64,000 nt of DNA from contig NC_092017.1 in the NCBI RefSeq assembly GCF_042242105.1, forward strand, positions 157,652 to 221,651, written 5' to 3'. The translations under genes and the position numbers were made by a program. Source of the DNA: Pempheris klunzingeri. Its lineage: Eukaryota; Chordata; Actinopteri; Acropomatiformes; Pempheridae. The notes beneath the pieces are model-generated. The model was given only the letters and a program-made list of their open reading frames with translations. It did not search any database and was not told the origin of the DNA. The number at the start of each line of letters is the position of its first letter. Within the stretch, counting starts at the first letter, position 1. This document shows, in pieces, positions 34,486 to 46,625 of this stretch.

Positions 34486-36512
34486 CAAGAAGTTTCCCAA
34501 CCAGAAACCCTGGATAAACAGTCACGTGCGTCACATGCTACGTGCTCGCTCTGCTGCATTCACATCTGGCAACGAGACCGAGTACAAAGCTGCGAAGTAC
34601 GGACTGAGAAAGACCATCACAGCTGCCAAGAGGCAGTACAGAGAGAAGCTGGATGGCTTCTACTCCTCTGCTGACTCCAGGCTCATGTGGCAGGGCCTGC
34701 AGCACATCACAGACTACAGGAGCAGCTCCAGTATCACCAGTGCCACGGACAGCCTGCCCGATGACCTCAACACTTTCTACACTTTCTTCGAGACCTCCAC
34801 CCCCCACACAGAGAGGAGGCTCACAGACACCAGGACCACTTCACCCCCCTCCCCCCCACCAGTCATCTCATCAGCTCAGGTGAACAAAGCCCTGAGGAAG
34901 ATCAACCCCCGCAAAGCTGCAGGCCCAGACAACATTCCTGGACGAGCCCTCAGAGCATGCGCTAACGAGCTGACTGACATTCTCACCTCCATATTCAACC
35001 TCTCCCTCAGCCAGAGAACTGTCCCCTCCTGCTTCAAGACCACCACCATCATCCCCCTCCCCAAAAGGAGCCCGCCCACCTGCCTGAATGACTACAGGCC
35101 AGTAGCACTCACTCCAATCATTATGAAGTGCTTTGAGAGAGTGGTGCTGACCCACATTCGGAGCTGCATACCGGACACACTAGACCCCCTGCAGTACGCC
35201 TGCCGGCCCAACAGGTCCACTTCAGACGCCATTGCTGCAGTCCTGCACACCTCCCTCTCACACTTGGAGAATAAAGACTCCTACATCAGGATGCTCTTTA
35301 TCGACTACAGCTCTGCGTTCAACACTTCAACACGGTCATCCCCCACAAGCTCACCCACAAACTGTTCTCACTCAGACTGACTCCTGGACTTTCTGACTGG
35401 CAGGCCTCAGTCTGTCAGGATAGGAAACAGGACTTCAGCCAGCATCATCACCAACATCGGCACACCTCAGGGGTGTGTCCTCAGCCCCATCCTCTACACC
35501 CTGTTCACCCACGACTGTGCTGCCTCCCACAAGGACAACACCATCCTGAAGTTTGCGGACGACACCGCCGTGATAGGACGCATCACCGGTGGAGACGAAG
35601 CATCCTACAGGAGGGAGGTGGACACTCTGGTGACATGGTGTGAGGACAACAACCTCACCCTCAACACGGACAAGACTAAGGAGATGATAGTGGACATGAG
35701 GAAGGAGAGGAGCCCTCATCGGCCACTGCTCGTCCGAGGTCAGGAAGTGGAGAGGGTGAGCAGCTTCAAATACCTGGGGGTCCACATCAACGAGGACCTC
35801 ACCTGGACACTGAACACCACACAGCTGGTGAAGAAGGCCCAGCAGCGGCTGTATTTCCTGAGGAGGCTGAGGAGGTTTGGCATGTCGTCAAAAATCCTCA
35901 CCAACTTCTACAGCTGCGTTGTTGAGTCCATCTTAACCGGCTGCATCACCGTGTGGTACGGCAGCACCACCATCATGGACCGTAAACGCCTGCAGAGAGT
36001 GGTGAGGACCGCGTCCAAGATCACCAGGACTCCCCTGCCCTCTCTGCAGAGCATCTACAGACACAGAGTCCACCGGAGGGCTGCCTCCATCATCAAAGAC
36101 CCCACCCACCCCCAACACAAACTGTTCACTCTCCTCCCCTCAGGCCGGAGGTACAGGAGTCTGAAATGCAGGACGTCCAGACTCAGGAACTCCTTCTTTC
36201 CCTCCGCCATCAGGCTCCTTATCAGCCGATAGGAGTCACTACTACCTCTAATCTGCACATTCATCTGCACACTGACTGTACTTTATTTTAAGTTGCACAT
36301 TTTGTAAATATATTTATATCTCAAGCAATAGTAGTTTATTTAGCAATAGTAGTTTATATTTATATGTTTTTATATTTTATTCTATCCTCTTCTTTTTCAC
36401 TCTTTGGCATTCAGTGCGGATGGCAAAGTAAGATTTTCATTGTACAGGGAAACCCGTTTCTGCACTGTACACATGTCAATAAACGCTTTGAATCTTGAAT
36501 CTTGAATCTTTG
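34486..36512 (+). mobile_element. 5'-truncated LINE of the CR1/L2 group (Rex1/Maui-like)
   Basis: Coding sequence enters abruptly at about 34,486 (KKFPNQKPWINSHVR), so the endonuclease and 5' end are missing. It runs through the reverse transcriptase and a 3' UTR to AATAAACGCTTTGAATCTTG with three to four TTGAATC tail repeats ending near 36,512. This tail form and the truncation are typical of CR1/L2-group target-primed integration. The reading frame has at least two breaks, so the copy is dead. Confidence 0.88.
34526..36232 (+). pseudogene. LINE reverse transcriptase, frame-broken
   Basis: From 34526: NPRKAAGPDNIPGRAL, then CLNDYRPVALTP, MKCFERVVL, QYACRPNRSTSDAI and FIDYSSAFNT. From about 35,459: GTPQGCVLSPILYTLF and KFADDTAV (the catalytic DD), then FKYLGVHINEDLTW and the C-terminal SIYRHRVHRRAASII to a stop at 36232. 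Between these parts an 8-base tandem duplication of TTCAACAC at 35,318-35,333 shifts the frame, and a second shift or small deletion lies near 35,380. RT motifs identify a CR1/L2-type enzyme. No endonuclease domain is present. Confidence 0.85.
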
Positions 36513-36597
36513 AATGTCTTTGAATTGAAATGGTGTTTTAATTGGTTAGAATTGACCTGAGCTGAATTAGATTGAACTGTCACTCAGGCAGGGGGTC

Positions 36598-36740
36598 TGC
36601 ACAGAGAGTGTGATCGGGGGGGGATAGAGTGAATCTACAACGTGTTACGCCCCCCCCCCCCACAGTGAAGCTCCTCTGTGCAGAGAATTAACAGGATGTC
36701 AAGGAGGTTCATATGTCTGTCAACACCCCCCCACCCCCAG
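36598..36740. repeat. Runs of G and C (poly-purine/pyrimidine patches)
   Basis: GGGGGGGGGATAG near 36,617, a run of 13 C near 36,650 and CCCCCCCACCCCC near 36,727. These are simple-sequence patches just before the GGAGA satellite. Confidence 0.7.
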
Positions 36741-36879
36741 ACCATGAAGAGTCTGCAGCAACAAGGCTCTCAGTGCAGAGGTGCACAGTTTACAGTGGTG
36801 GAAGGTGGGATAACATTAAGGGGGATGTATAGAAATAGAGGGCATTAAAGAGACGTGAGGAGAAAAGAAAAGACATGAA

Positions 36880-38115
36880 GACACAAAGAAGAGGAGAGGA
36901 GAGGAGAGGAGAGGGGGAGAGGGGGGAGAGGAGAGGAGAGGAGAGGAGAGGAGAGGAGAGGAGAGGAGAGGGCAGAGGAGAGGAGAGGAGAGGGGGAGAG
37001 GGGGGAGAGGGGGCAGCATGCAGAGAGAGCTCTCTCATGTAAAAGGTAATTATCAGTTTCTTTAAATATCATCACAATTCATGCTGTGATGGACAAATGT
37101 TCTGTTTTTTAACTATGTCTCAGAGGAGAGCAGAGGAGAGGAGAGGAGAGGAGAGGAGAGGGCAGAGGAGAGGAGAGGAGAGAAGAGGAGAGGAGAGCAG
37201 AGGAGAGGAGAGGAGAGGAGAGGAGAGGGCAGATGAGAGGAGAGAAGAGGAGAGGAGAGGAGAGGAGAGGAGAGGAGAGGAGAGGAGAGGAGAGGAGAGG
37301 AGAGGAGAGGGCAGATGAGAGGAGAGAAGAGGAGAGGAGAGGAGAGGAGAGGAGAGGAGAGGAGAGGAGAGGAGAGGAGAGGAGAGGAGAGGGCAGAGGA
37401 GAGGAGAGGAGAGGAGAGGAGAGGAGAGGAGAGAGCAGAGGAGGTGGGAGGCAACAGGAAGTGTGAACCCTCTCATGAAGTTCTTTGTTATTATCAAAAT
37501 GATACAGATGAATAATTCAAATCATCACCTTTGGTCTCTTAAGATTGTAACTGTTATTTCCTGTTGTCAGAGGAGAGGAGAGGAGAGGAGAGGAGAGGAG
37601 AGGAGAGGAGAGCAGAGGAGAGGAGAGGAGAGGAGAGGAGAGCAGAGCAGAGCAGAGGAGAGGAGAGGAGAGGAGAGGAGAGGAGAGGAGAGGAGAGGAG
37701 AGGAGAGGGCAGAGGAGAGGAGAGGAGAGGAGAGGAGAGGAGAGAGCAGAGGAGGTGGGAGGCAACAGGAAGTGTGAACCCTCTCATGAAGTTCTTTGTT
37801 ATTATCAAAATGATACAGATGAATAATTCAAATCATCACCTTTGGTCTCTTAAGATTGTAACTGTTATTTCCTGTTGTCAGAGCAGAGGAGAGGAGAGGA
37901 GAGGAGAGGAGAGCAGAGGAGAGGAGAGGAGAGGAGAGGAGAGGAGAGGAGAGGAGAGGAGAGCAGAGGAGAGGAGAGGAGAGCAGAGGAGAGGAGAGGA
38001 GAGGAGAGCAGAGCAGAGCAGAGGAGAGGAGAGGAGAGGAGAGGAGAGGAGAGCAGAGGAGAGGAGAGGAGAGGAGAGGAGAGGAGAGGAGAGGAGAGGA
38101 GAGGAGAGGAGGTGG
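36880..38115. repeat. GGAGA polypurine satellite with higher-order structure
   Basis: Four blocks of GGAGA/GAGAG units (about 36,890-37,012; 37,123-37,440; 37,569-37,750; 37,882-38,110), with scattered GGAGAGCA variants. Blocks two and three are each followed by the same unique segment of about 125 bases beginning GAGGTGGGAGGCAACAGG (37,441 and 37,752), so a unit of about 311 bases is repeated. A third, diverged copy starts at 38,109. The plus strand is almost pure purine. All long reading frames here ([11 protein letters not shown] or SSPLLSSPL) are repeat artefacts. Confidence 0.95.
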
Positions 38116-38285
38116 GAGGGTGAAATGTGAAATATGAAATGTGAACCCTCTCATGGAAATGGTGAGTCTTCATTTCTTTAATGTTGTTAAGAATGAATGC
38201 CTATTTATGTTATGATATCAGAAGGATCCAAGTTCCTTGTCTGATTTTTCAGAGGAGAAAAAGGGATTAAAGAGAAGAGGTGTGA

Positions 38286-38419
38286 AGAGAGGAGGAACAG
38301 AGAGCAAAGACATTCAAAAGAAGAGAGGAGGAACAGAGAGCAAAGACATTCAAAAGAAGAGAGGAGGAACAGAGAGCAAAGACATTCAAAAGAAGAGAGG
38401 AGGAACAGAGAGCAAAGAC
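38286..38419. repeat. 36-bp tandem repeat, about 3.7 copies
   Basis: The unit AGAGGAGGAACAGAGAGCAA-AGACATTCAAAAGAAG is repeated with no visible differences; one frame reads KRGGTESKDIQK each time. It follows directly after the GGAGA satellite and probably arose from it. No evidence that it is translated. Confidence 0.9.
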
Positions 38420-38440
38420 TCTATTGTTGTACTTTTATAC

Positions 38441-40183
38441 TAATATATTTTGTATGCAGCACTCTGCAGAAGTTGGGGCAGCAAAGCATTTCCTGTTGCC
38501 CCCATTCCCAAATGTCTGCTTCACTTCTGTGATTGTGTGACGAGGGCTCAGTTATGTAAAATATATGAAGGCACAATAAAAATAGAGGATGATTTCCATT
38601 TAATTAGCAAAGTTCTGCAGAAATCATGGCAGCTGTTTCCAAGTTATTACTTTACACTAACTTCTAAAAATGGGAAAAGCACATCAGTTCTGAGTGAAGA
38701 TCACCCAACATCTGTACGGCCAGAGGGCACTTTACCTTCCTTCTCTGGTACACAGGAGTGTAGGAGAAAATATCAGGGGAACCATCTGGAATGGCTTTAT
38801 CAACACTACCACCTTCCTTTACCTTAAAATAAACCTTCATACAGTTCATGTGTGTTAACATTTTCCAAGGCGTCCTTCGTGCGTGCATCTCATATTTGTT
38901 CACAGGGTACGAACAAATCAGGTAAGAAAATGCTGATGAATCCCAGATTTTAAAACATTCATAGGCACTCGCCTACAGGAGAGCCTGCAGCAGCATCATC
39001 ACAGTTAGACACTAAGACTAAATGCCCATCAAAGGTATTGTTGCAGAGGCAGGCAGCTCCCTCTGATCTTAACATTCACCACTTGTTTTGAAGCATTGAA
39101 AAAGTGAACTTAAGCTGTTGGCCGGCCCGCTGTGGCTCATCCTCAGTATTTCCAGCATGCTGTTACGTGGCCTACAGGCCAGCAGAGCGCAGTGTGTTCC
39201 TGATTAGTGTCCGTTCTGGCTTGAAGTTCACCAAGCTGTGTGGCTGTGTGTGGTCTGAGCTAAACCCCCACACATCCACCACAGGTGGAAGCAGAACAGG
39301 CAGAATGTTGTGACAGCAAAGCATCACATGTTGAGCCTATCATGCATGATGGGTGCCTGGCCTTGAGCCCTCCTCCACACATACCAGCACCCCCAACCTT
39401 CCACCCCTCCATCCCTCGCCATCCGGCCTCCTTGCTCTACAAAGGCTCAAGGGTGATAGTTCACAGCTTCCATTAGGCTGATGAGATTTTCTGATGTTTG
39501 CCTCCACCCCTGCTGTGTACATAAGATGCAGCTGACCTGCATTCTGCACTTTCACACACACTGTATCTTCAACTTGTGTATCCAGGTGACATTCAAATTG
39601 TTTGCTGTGGCTGTCCATCCCAAGTTTTGAGGGCACGCGTTGAGACGTGTGCTTTCTTTTCCTCTAATGACATTACATTTCTCACCCTAGGCTCTCCATG
39701 TTTAAATCAAGGGTGCAGGACCTTGGCAAGAGACCTGGAGGATACCTTATTATTATCTTTGACATTCAGTCGTCGTGTCTTTGGAATAGAAATGTGCAGA
39801 AACAGGAAGAAAAAAAAGAACCTCTGTTACCACCAATGCAAGCTTTTGCTCACATCCCTGGAAAACTGTGACATTTCTTGGTACCAAGTTTGATAATTAG
39901 ACAGAACACTGTAAGAACATTGTGGTAATAATATATACTTTTTAAAAATTATTATTTGACTGCAATTCAATGTGATAAAACACCTTGGGTCAGACCTGCT
40001 TTTGTAAAAAATGTCCATGGAATCCATGCAAATCTACAGCAGAAGAGGCAGAAAGCACAATACACAGAGTTTAAATCAGCAGCCCTTCTGCCTCTTTAAG
40101 GACCATACTAGTGTGTTTGCAAGTTTTGGCTCCTATAATACTTTTTTAGATGTAGTTTTTTGAAAACTTGAGCAGACAATTAA
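38441..40183. other. Gene-free interval
   Basis: Unique-looking sequence with chance frames (for example 38450-38827, 39576-39893), none with a recognisable family signature or supported splice sites. No repeat with clear ends. Confidence 0.5.
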
Positions 40184-40195
40184 ATGATGGAGGTT

Positions 40196-40358
40196 AATTT
40201 CAGTCCTGACTTTGTAAACATGAAGTTTATCTGTGTGCAAAAGAAGAACGGAAGGCCTCTGTGCCACAGAGCTCCATTGTTGAATGAAAAACTATTACAA
40301 ACCCATCATGGAGCCATGCTGCTGCGAAGGGCAACATGTTCCTTCATCGCCATGAGTA

Positions 40359-40429
<71 letters not shown>

Positions 40430-40725
40430 TGGATTATTTTGATTCCACCCCACATACACTATACAGCTGCAGGAAATACTGAATGTGGACTGACATGTGG
40501 ATCAATGTGCTGCTGAATATAGTCCCTAACAAATGCACTGTGTCCCACTGCTGAAAGATGCAGTGCCTCAGCTGTTTCAGGAAATTAGTCTGACTTTTTT
40601 TTTTTTTTTTTTAGAGATGAAACAGTTTCTAAAGGAGCTTGTGTGCAGCAGGAACGAGCAGGCCTGGGCCTGAGAGACACACACTGGGCAGAGAAGCTGG
40701 AGAGCAATGAGAGACAGACTGCTGC
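40196..40725 (+). repeat. Dispersed repeat copy A (second copy at 44,690-45,045)
   Basis: Shares in order with copy B: TCCTGACTTTGTAAA, CACAGAGCTCCATTGTTG, GGAGCCATGC, GAAGGGCAAC-TGTTCCTTCATC, CAGCTGTTTCAGGAAATTAG, CAGGCCTGGG and GAGAAGCTGGAGAGCAATGA. Copy A is longer because it gained a CA microsatellite (40373-40428) and a T-run (about 40,594-40,612). Non-coding. Confidence 0.8.
40373..40428. repeat. (CA)n microsatellite
   Basis: About 28 uninterrupted CA units, expanded inside dispersed repeat copy A. The homologous position in copy B has no CA run. Confidence 0.95.
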
Positions 40726-40929
40726 CACGTCTCGTCTGTGCTGCATTACATCTGTGTGGAAGTGCAGGACTGATTTGAACATTACAGCAGCACTACCTCC
40801 CAAAAGTGATGCTCACAGTGATGGAGGCAACACATTCAAAAATGTCTATGCTATGGAATAAAAATAATGTGTGATGAATGGGCTGAATCGTGCCAAACTA
40901 TGAGCGCAGAACTTGGAGGTTGCTTTTAT

Positions 40930-41131
40930 TATCTATTTTCCAGGTTATGTTGACGATACGTCTTGTCAACGCACCCGGATGTTCAGGGCTCTCTGACATC
41001 GACGCGTCGAGTCTGAGGATCCGGGAAACCCGGAAGACACAAGGAAGTGAAGTTAGCAAACAGCAGGCAGAGCGCAAGCTGCACCGGTGAGTCTGATAGC
41101 TTCACCTGAGCCCCCGGGACGTTGTAGCAAA
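40930..41131 (+). promoter_or_regulatory. CpG-rich 5' region of scp2b
   Basis: A small CpG-rich patch (GACGCGTCGAG, CCCGGATG) with an ETS-like GGAAGTG word near 41,043, directly before the start codon. A possible 5' UTR donor (ACCG|GTGAGT) lies at about 41,086. No TATA box seen. Confidence 0.4.
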
Positions 41132-44100
41132 ATGCCTGAAATACTGACACCAAGGTAAGAACAGTAGCTCAGCTTTGTACCATTACCGCAGCGCTGTGAC
41201 GCGTTCACTGACATGCTTTTTTAAACGATTCACGGAGGTCCCCCAAGTCCTACCCGGTTAATATGAGCGTTACGCCAAGTTAGCCACTGGGTGAAATGTC
41301 AAACAGCTCCGGTAACGTCCGTTATAGGAGCTGTCTGATACATTACGACCAGGCTTCAGCTAGCGTGCCAGTCCTCCTGCTGTGACAACATGGCTGTAGC
41401 TAGCAGATGATTCAGTAGTAAGAGCTGTTTCCGGAAACCTGTCATACTACATGTGTGGAAACCCTAAGCAGCCCAGCTTCTCCTCAGCCAGCTGACAGCT
41501 GTTTAAAGATGCTCACATCCTGGGTGTAGCTGTTCCGACGCGTAGTTAGATAAAGTGGCTGAGAACCAGGACGTGAAGGTGTCTAATGTGCCCATTAGTG
41601 GACATGAGCTTTTAGTGGGCTGTGTTGTGTTCAAGTGTCATGATATTGCATTACCAAGGGTGATCACACTCTTTACTCCAGTGGGCAGATCCATGCCAAA
41701 ATATAAGGTTCCTCCTACAAATGTAATACATAAGTGTCAAACTGAATGAATCAGTTCTACACTTCCGGCACTTTCTTTAGTTGCTAACCGTGCTTTCTCA
41801 TTCTCCCTTCACCAGGTCAAGGATTGAGGCCATCAACACCAGTGCTAGTGACGGACTGGAGGGCTTCAAGGCACACGCTGTGTTCCAGGAAATCAACAAG
41901 AAGCTCCAGGAGGTGATTACATGACTTTACAACAGGAGCTGATTTTGTTAATTCCTAACATGTGACTTCATGTTTTTCTAATTTTTTTACTGTCGGCTGT
42001 TCTTTATTTCAGTAATTCAATAAAAAAAGGCAGCAATTGTTTTTGTAGAATTTAATTTGTAATGCAAATATGAGTTTCATCATGGATATACGGATCCATC
42101 CAGCCCGTGCGGTGTTTCCAGGTTTGCGCCGGTCGGCTGTGTGAGCCTCGTGGAGGCACATCTGGATCACCTCCCACACTGACAGTCATAGCGCAATAAC
42201 AATTCCAAGCCTATGTTGACCCAATCAGATAAATGGTTTCCTCCTAAACTCAGTGTTTTTAAGCAGTTACCTTTGTTTGACCTCAATCATAGCAGAGTCC
42301 TCTGAAGCTCGCTGGCGGTGCTGTCTATGTAATGACGGGGATTCATCCTAAATGAGAAGATGACAACAGGGGAGCAGTCTGGATACTTAGAGGCATGGTT
42401 TAGGGTAATATGTCAGGCAACCGATCAGACAAACAGATTTAGAATTTTAGATGTGGAGCTTAAATGTGGAGAGGAAAATAGATTGTTTTAATAATATAAA
42501 GAGAATAAATGAATGTAGCCTGAGGAGGAGCGTCGGTTACGTGTGTCGACTGCAGGCTCAAAGGTGTCCTGTCAAGCAGCAAACAAAGGAGTTTAAGGAA
42601 GGAGATAATTTCCTACTAACACACAGTGTGTGTATCCATGGGTGGATTACCTAATAGGCCCCCTGGGGCCCATGCCAGAGGGCCTCAGAGCCTCAGTGTG
42701 AAGTCACGGTTATTTGTGCTCAAAGTCCCACTGAATAGACAAAACATTTGTTGTTGTTATACACTTTATCCCTTCAGTTTATTTATAGTCATTTATTTAT
42801 TTCTATTTGAAGGGGCTTTTAGAGGGCTGAGTATTATACAATAAAGGGGGGGGGGTTATTATTTGTCCGTACCCAGAAGACCCATTGCCTCATAATCAGC
42901 CTAAGTGTGTATCCTTGAGGTCTAACAAACATGTTTGCATTTCCTTCCTCAGCAAACATTTGCAAAGCCTTTTTTTTTTAAACATTTTGGAGCCGGTTCA
43001 ATGCTGCATTTACTGACACCTGACATCAGTGGATCTAGTAAGAAATGATAGGCAGGAAGGTGTATTGCTGCGTCTGATATCTCTGTGCTGCCTGTAAAGA
43101 ACTTTTATTTGTACACTTGTGTGTGTGTTTTGGGTATTAAAGAGAAGTTAAAACATATAGCTTCACTTTCAAGAGAACCTCTTTTACTTTGTGATATGTT
43201 TAGGAACCTTAGGGAACTAAGAAATGAGTTTTTACCAAATCTGAGACACATTAATCGTTACGACAGAATCGGTGCATTTTGGATCATAAAGTAGCACAAA
43301 TCCATTTACAAACCACTGACACAATCCTCTCTGCACCTCTATCCAGATATTTACTGTTCCCTGGACACCTGTGCTTATACAGACACTGAAATAGTTTCAA
43401 ATTCAGTAAGATGTTTTAGATAAAAAAGTATCCCAGAACATATGAACGGATGGTATGTCTGAGCAGAAGAACTCCTCACATGGCTCAGACATGCAGTGTC
43501 TTCGCCGTGAGCCTGTGAATACGGGTAGTGACAGCTTAATGCACGTGTAACAGATATGCTGGAGGGTCACTGCATGTCTGTGTACTTTGAACAGGAAGGG
43601 GAGCAGTTTGTGAAGAAGATCGGGGGCGTTTTCGCCTTCAAAGTAAGAGATGGACCGAACGGACAGGAGGCGACGTGGTTTGTGGACGTGAAGAACGGCA
43701 GTGGCTGTGTTCACAATGACACGGGTAAGAGAGCTCGGGTCAGAACGGCATCAGGGCTCTCTGTGCTCTCCTGTGACCGTGCGGACCTATAGTGACATGC
43801 AATCAAGTTAATTTTCAACCATGGTGGAAATGCAGTTTGAATTCCAAGGCCTGCAGTGCACAGACAGAGTTTCCCTGCTTCGTCTGTGTGGGAATGGATC
43901 AGACTTTAACATTTATTTTATGTCTTCCAAATAAGTGCGAGTCGCTGAATAAATATCCCTGAAATGTATGTTCCTGTTTCTGAATGAAAACTCTTGTGTC
44001 TCTGCCCTGCAGCCAAGAAAGCAGACTGCACCATTTCCATGTCGGACGCAGATCTGTTGGCCTTGATGACGGGGAAGATGAACCCGCAGGCTGTGAGTAC

Positions 44101-46025
44101 TCAGGCCCCATGTGGTACCGATAATGGCTGTCATTCAGAGAACTATGTCATTTACCTTTGCTGCCTTAAGCCTGTCTCACCCTCGGCGTTTGCTGCCATT
44201 CCAGCTGATGCGCAGACGGTCTTGCTCGCGGCTCACATGAAGAGACTCTTTTACCGTTTTATTTTTTTACCCTCTTTTCTTACCATTTGTAGGGATGCTT
44301 TTCTGTGGTTGTAGCAATGAAGAGAGCAGTCCAAGATTCATTCAAGAAGTTTATGTAGGTGTACGAGCTCGGAGTCCAACATCACAGGCATAGATGAGAC
44401 TAAGGAATACAGAGTAAAGCTACCACATCTATAGGATTCTACAAACTATATCTGGTTTCAGATACATGAGGGCATGTCCCAAGATGGACTTGATCTTTCC
44501 TTAGAACAACCAGTTGTCCAGACAAAGCGGAGTCGGGAGAGTAGTATGCTGACTTGAGAGTAACATATACACCATGTATGACACAAGTTCCTACAGAATC
44601 ATGTTACATGAGAAAAACCTTCTAACACCATTCACCAGTTTACCACCCTCAGACTAGAGGCCATAAAGTTGTCACAGCGTGGGGTGAAAATTTCACTCCT
44701 GACTTTGTAAATATTCTTTTTTTTGCACCTATGTGCACAATAAGAATGACAGGCAGCCTCTGTCAGCATCAGATGTTCTCTAAAATCCTGTAATTCTTCC
44801 TCCTCCGTCCCACAGAGCTCCATTGTTGTCCAAAAAAACCATTCAAAGCACATCACGGAGCCATGCCACTGTGAAGGGCAACGTGTTCCTTCATCATCAG
44901 CTCAGCTGTTTCAGGAAATTAGCCTGACTTTTTGAGAGATACAACAATTTATAAAGATGTTTGTCTGCAGCAGGAACAAGCAGGCCTGGGGCTGAGAGAC
45001 ACAAACAGGGCAGAGAAGCTGGAGAGCAATGAGAGACAGACTGGTATTATCCTGGTCTTTTGTTGATAATAAGACAAATGTAAAAATAACTCTAGCCAAT
45101 TCTTTCAGGATGAGTCTCAAACATACAGGGCGAGGGGGGAAAAATACTGAACAAAGAAAAGAGATTAACGTCTTGTTTCACTCATTTCTCCCAGAAAAAT
45201 GACAAAAAAGAGAAATTCCTAAAAGCTTTCTGCTTAAATTCTCAGTTCCCTCATGTTTTTCATGCTGTGTGCAAACATATCTGAGTTATTATGGGTAAAA
45301 GCAGAAAATCAGGGAGCCCACCAAGGTCATCTGTACTGCCAGAGTGATGTGATGGCCATTTCCACTGATTGCATGTATCAGGAGGCCCCGGAAAAGCTGC
45401 CTCTGTGCTGTGTTTGCGTCATCAGGGATAGCTGTGCATGCTCCAAGAATAAAGTCAAGAGTTTTTCCGCTGCTTTCATCCCCCACCGTTTGGAAATTTG
45501 GACAGGGTGACTTTTTGCATGATGTTTTTAATACAAAGGCAAAGTCGATCATTTCAGCTCCATTACCGTCGTGTACTCGCAGGCGAAATCTTTTATTGTC
45601 CCTCTGAGGAGCAGGTTCATATTCTGAGAATGTCTGCCCACCCTGACTGGTCAGATTTAGCTTTTTTTCGTCTCTTCTTTTCTGCTTTTACACTCCAGTC
45701 TACAGCATTCCTTCCTCCGCCCCTGTCCACTCTGTGTCTGTGTGCCATGCACTTTCCTGACATTTCATAAGCCGTTGTTGCCGCTGCCCCACTTTTTCCC
45801 CAGGCGGAGTTAATCTCTCACGGTAACTCTTAAAACCAGCAGCATGTTGTTCTCTCTCCGTCGCGGGCCGAGCCGCACCTCACACTCAGTGCGGTGCGGA
45901 TGACGTTTTTCACCCTCTCTGATCCACAGGCGTTTTTCCAGGGAAAGCTGAAGATCACAGGGAACATGGGGCTGGCCATGAAGCTTCAAAACCTGCAGCT
46001 GCAGCCGGGCAAGGCCAAGCTGTAG
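41132..46025 (+). CDS. scp2b: Short sterol carrier protein 2 (SCP2 domain only, peroxisomal)
   Basis: Five exons: 41132-41154, 41816-41912, 43595-43724, 44013-44092 and 45930-46025; 141 residues. The product is a short leader ([20 protein letters not shown]) plus one complete SCP2 lipid-binding domain ([58 protein letters not shown]) ending in AKL, a PTS1 peroxisomal signal. SCP2 binds and shuttles sterols, fatty acyl-CoAs and branched-chain lipids. Mammalian SCP2 also makes a long thiolase fusion (SCPx). No thiolase exons are seen between cpt2 and 41,132, so this copy looks like the stand-alone scp2b of teleosts; the symbol rests on that. Position between cpt2/magoh and podn agrees with human 1p32. 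Introns have GT-AG ends. Confidence 0.93.
44690..45045 (+). repeat. Dispersed repeat copy B
   Basis: Same orientation as copy A at 40,196 and in scp2b intron 4; the two copies straddle the first four exons. Divergence is visible but the order of shared words is kept. See copy A for the shared motifs. Confidence 0.8.
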
Positions 46026-46612
46026 ACAAGACGTGCGAGCCTGCTGTGACTACACCTCCGAACACCGAGTAGAGTTAGCCACGCAGAATTCTGGTTTCAG
46101 ATTCATGTTAAAGGTCTGCAAACCTTCCTCAGCACCGGACTGAACCACTTTTCCTACTAGTGACCTCACTGACTGACATGGGGATTAGTCAGCAGCCCTG
46201 CCAGCCTAACTGGAGAATAAGAATAGATGGACACATAATTCATTCTCTAATTAAGTCCCTCTCATAACACTGTCAGTACACTGAGGTAGAGACAGGTGCT
46301 CCCTGCTCTTCTACTTCATGTCTAGTTTTCAATAACGCCCGTTGCTCAGTAAAGTATGTTGCTAATGAAACTTTTCTTTGAGTGTATTGTGTCTGGAAAT
46401 GTTTTGAGTTGAGCAGATTGATGTAATTTTCCACAATCACGGACACAACCGTCTAAGTGCCTCCTCGTCTCAGACTTGCAGTTCCCTCTAATGTTTTTAG
46501 CCAGAAAAATAGAAACGTTCCCCACTGTGGCCGCCCAGTGTTTTAACGGAGGGGGGTTGTGTTTTTCCGCATTGGTATCATTACTTCATGAATCTCCGAA
46601 AGATTTCTACTA

Positions 46613-46618
46613 AATAAA
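46613..46618 (+). terminator. Candidate scp2b poly(A) signal
   Basis: AATAAA about 590 bases after the stop codon, followed by a TGTCTTTG-rich stretch. Confidence 0.5.
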
Positions 46619-46625
46619 TTTGTCT

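Noticed and set aside
37097-38154. Many long frames on both strands (poly RGEER and poly SSPLL)
   Set aside because: They follow directly from the GGAGA satellite, whose unit contains no stop in most frames; no start context, splice sites or family similarity.
36880-38419. CRISPR-like array
   Set aside because: Repeats are slippage-type purine units with no regular unique spacers, and this is a vertebrate genome.
42100-42360. Possible tRNA or SINE head in scp2b intron 2
   Set aside because: I could not fold a cloverleaf or find A and B box promoters at proper spacing.
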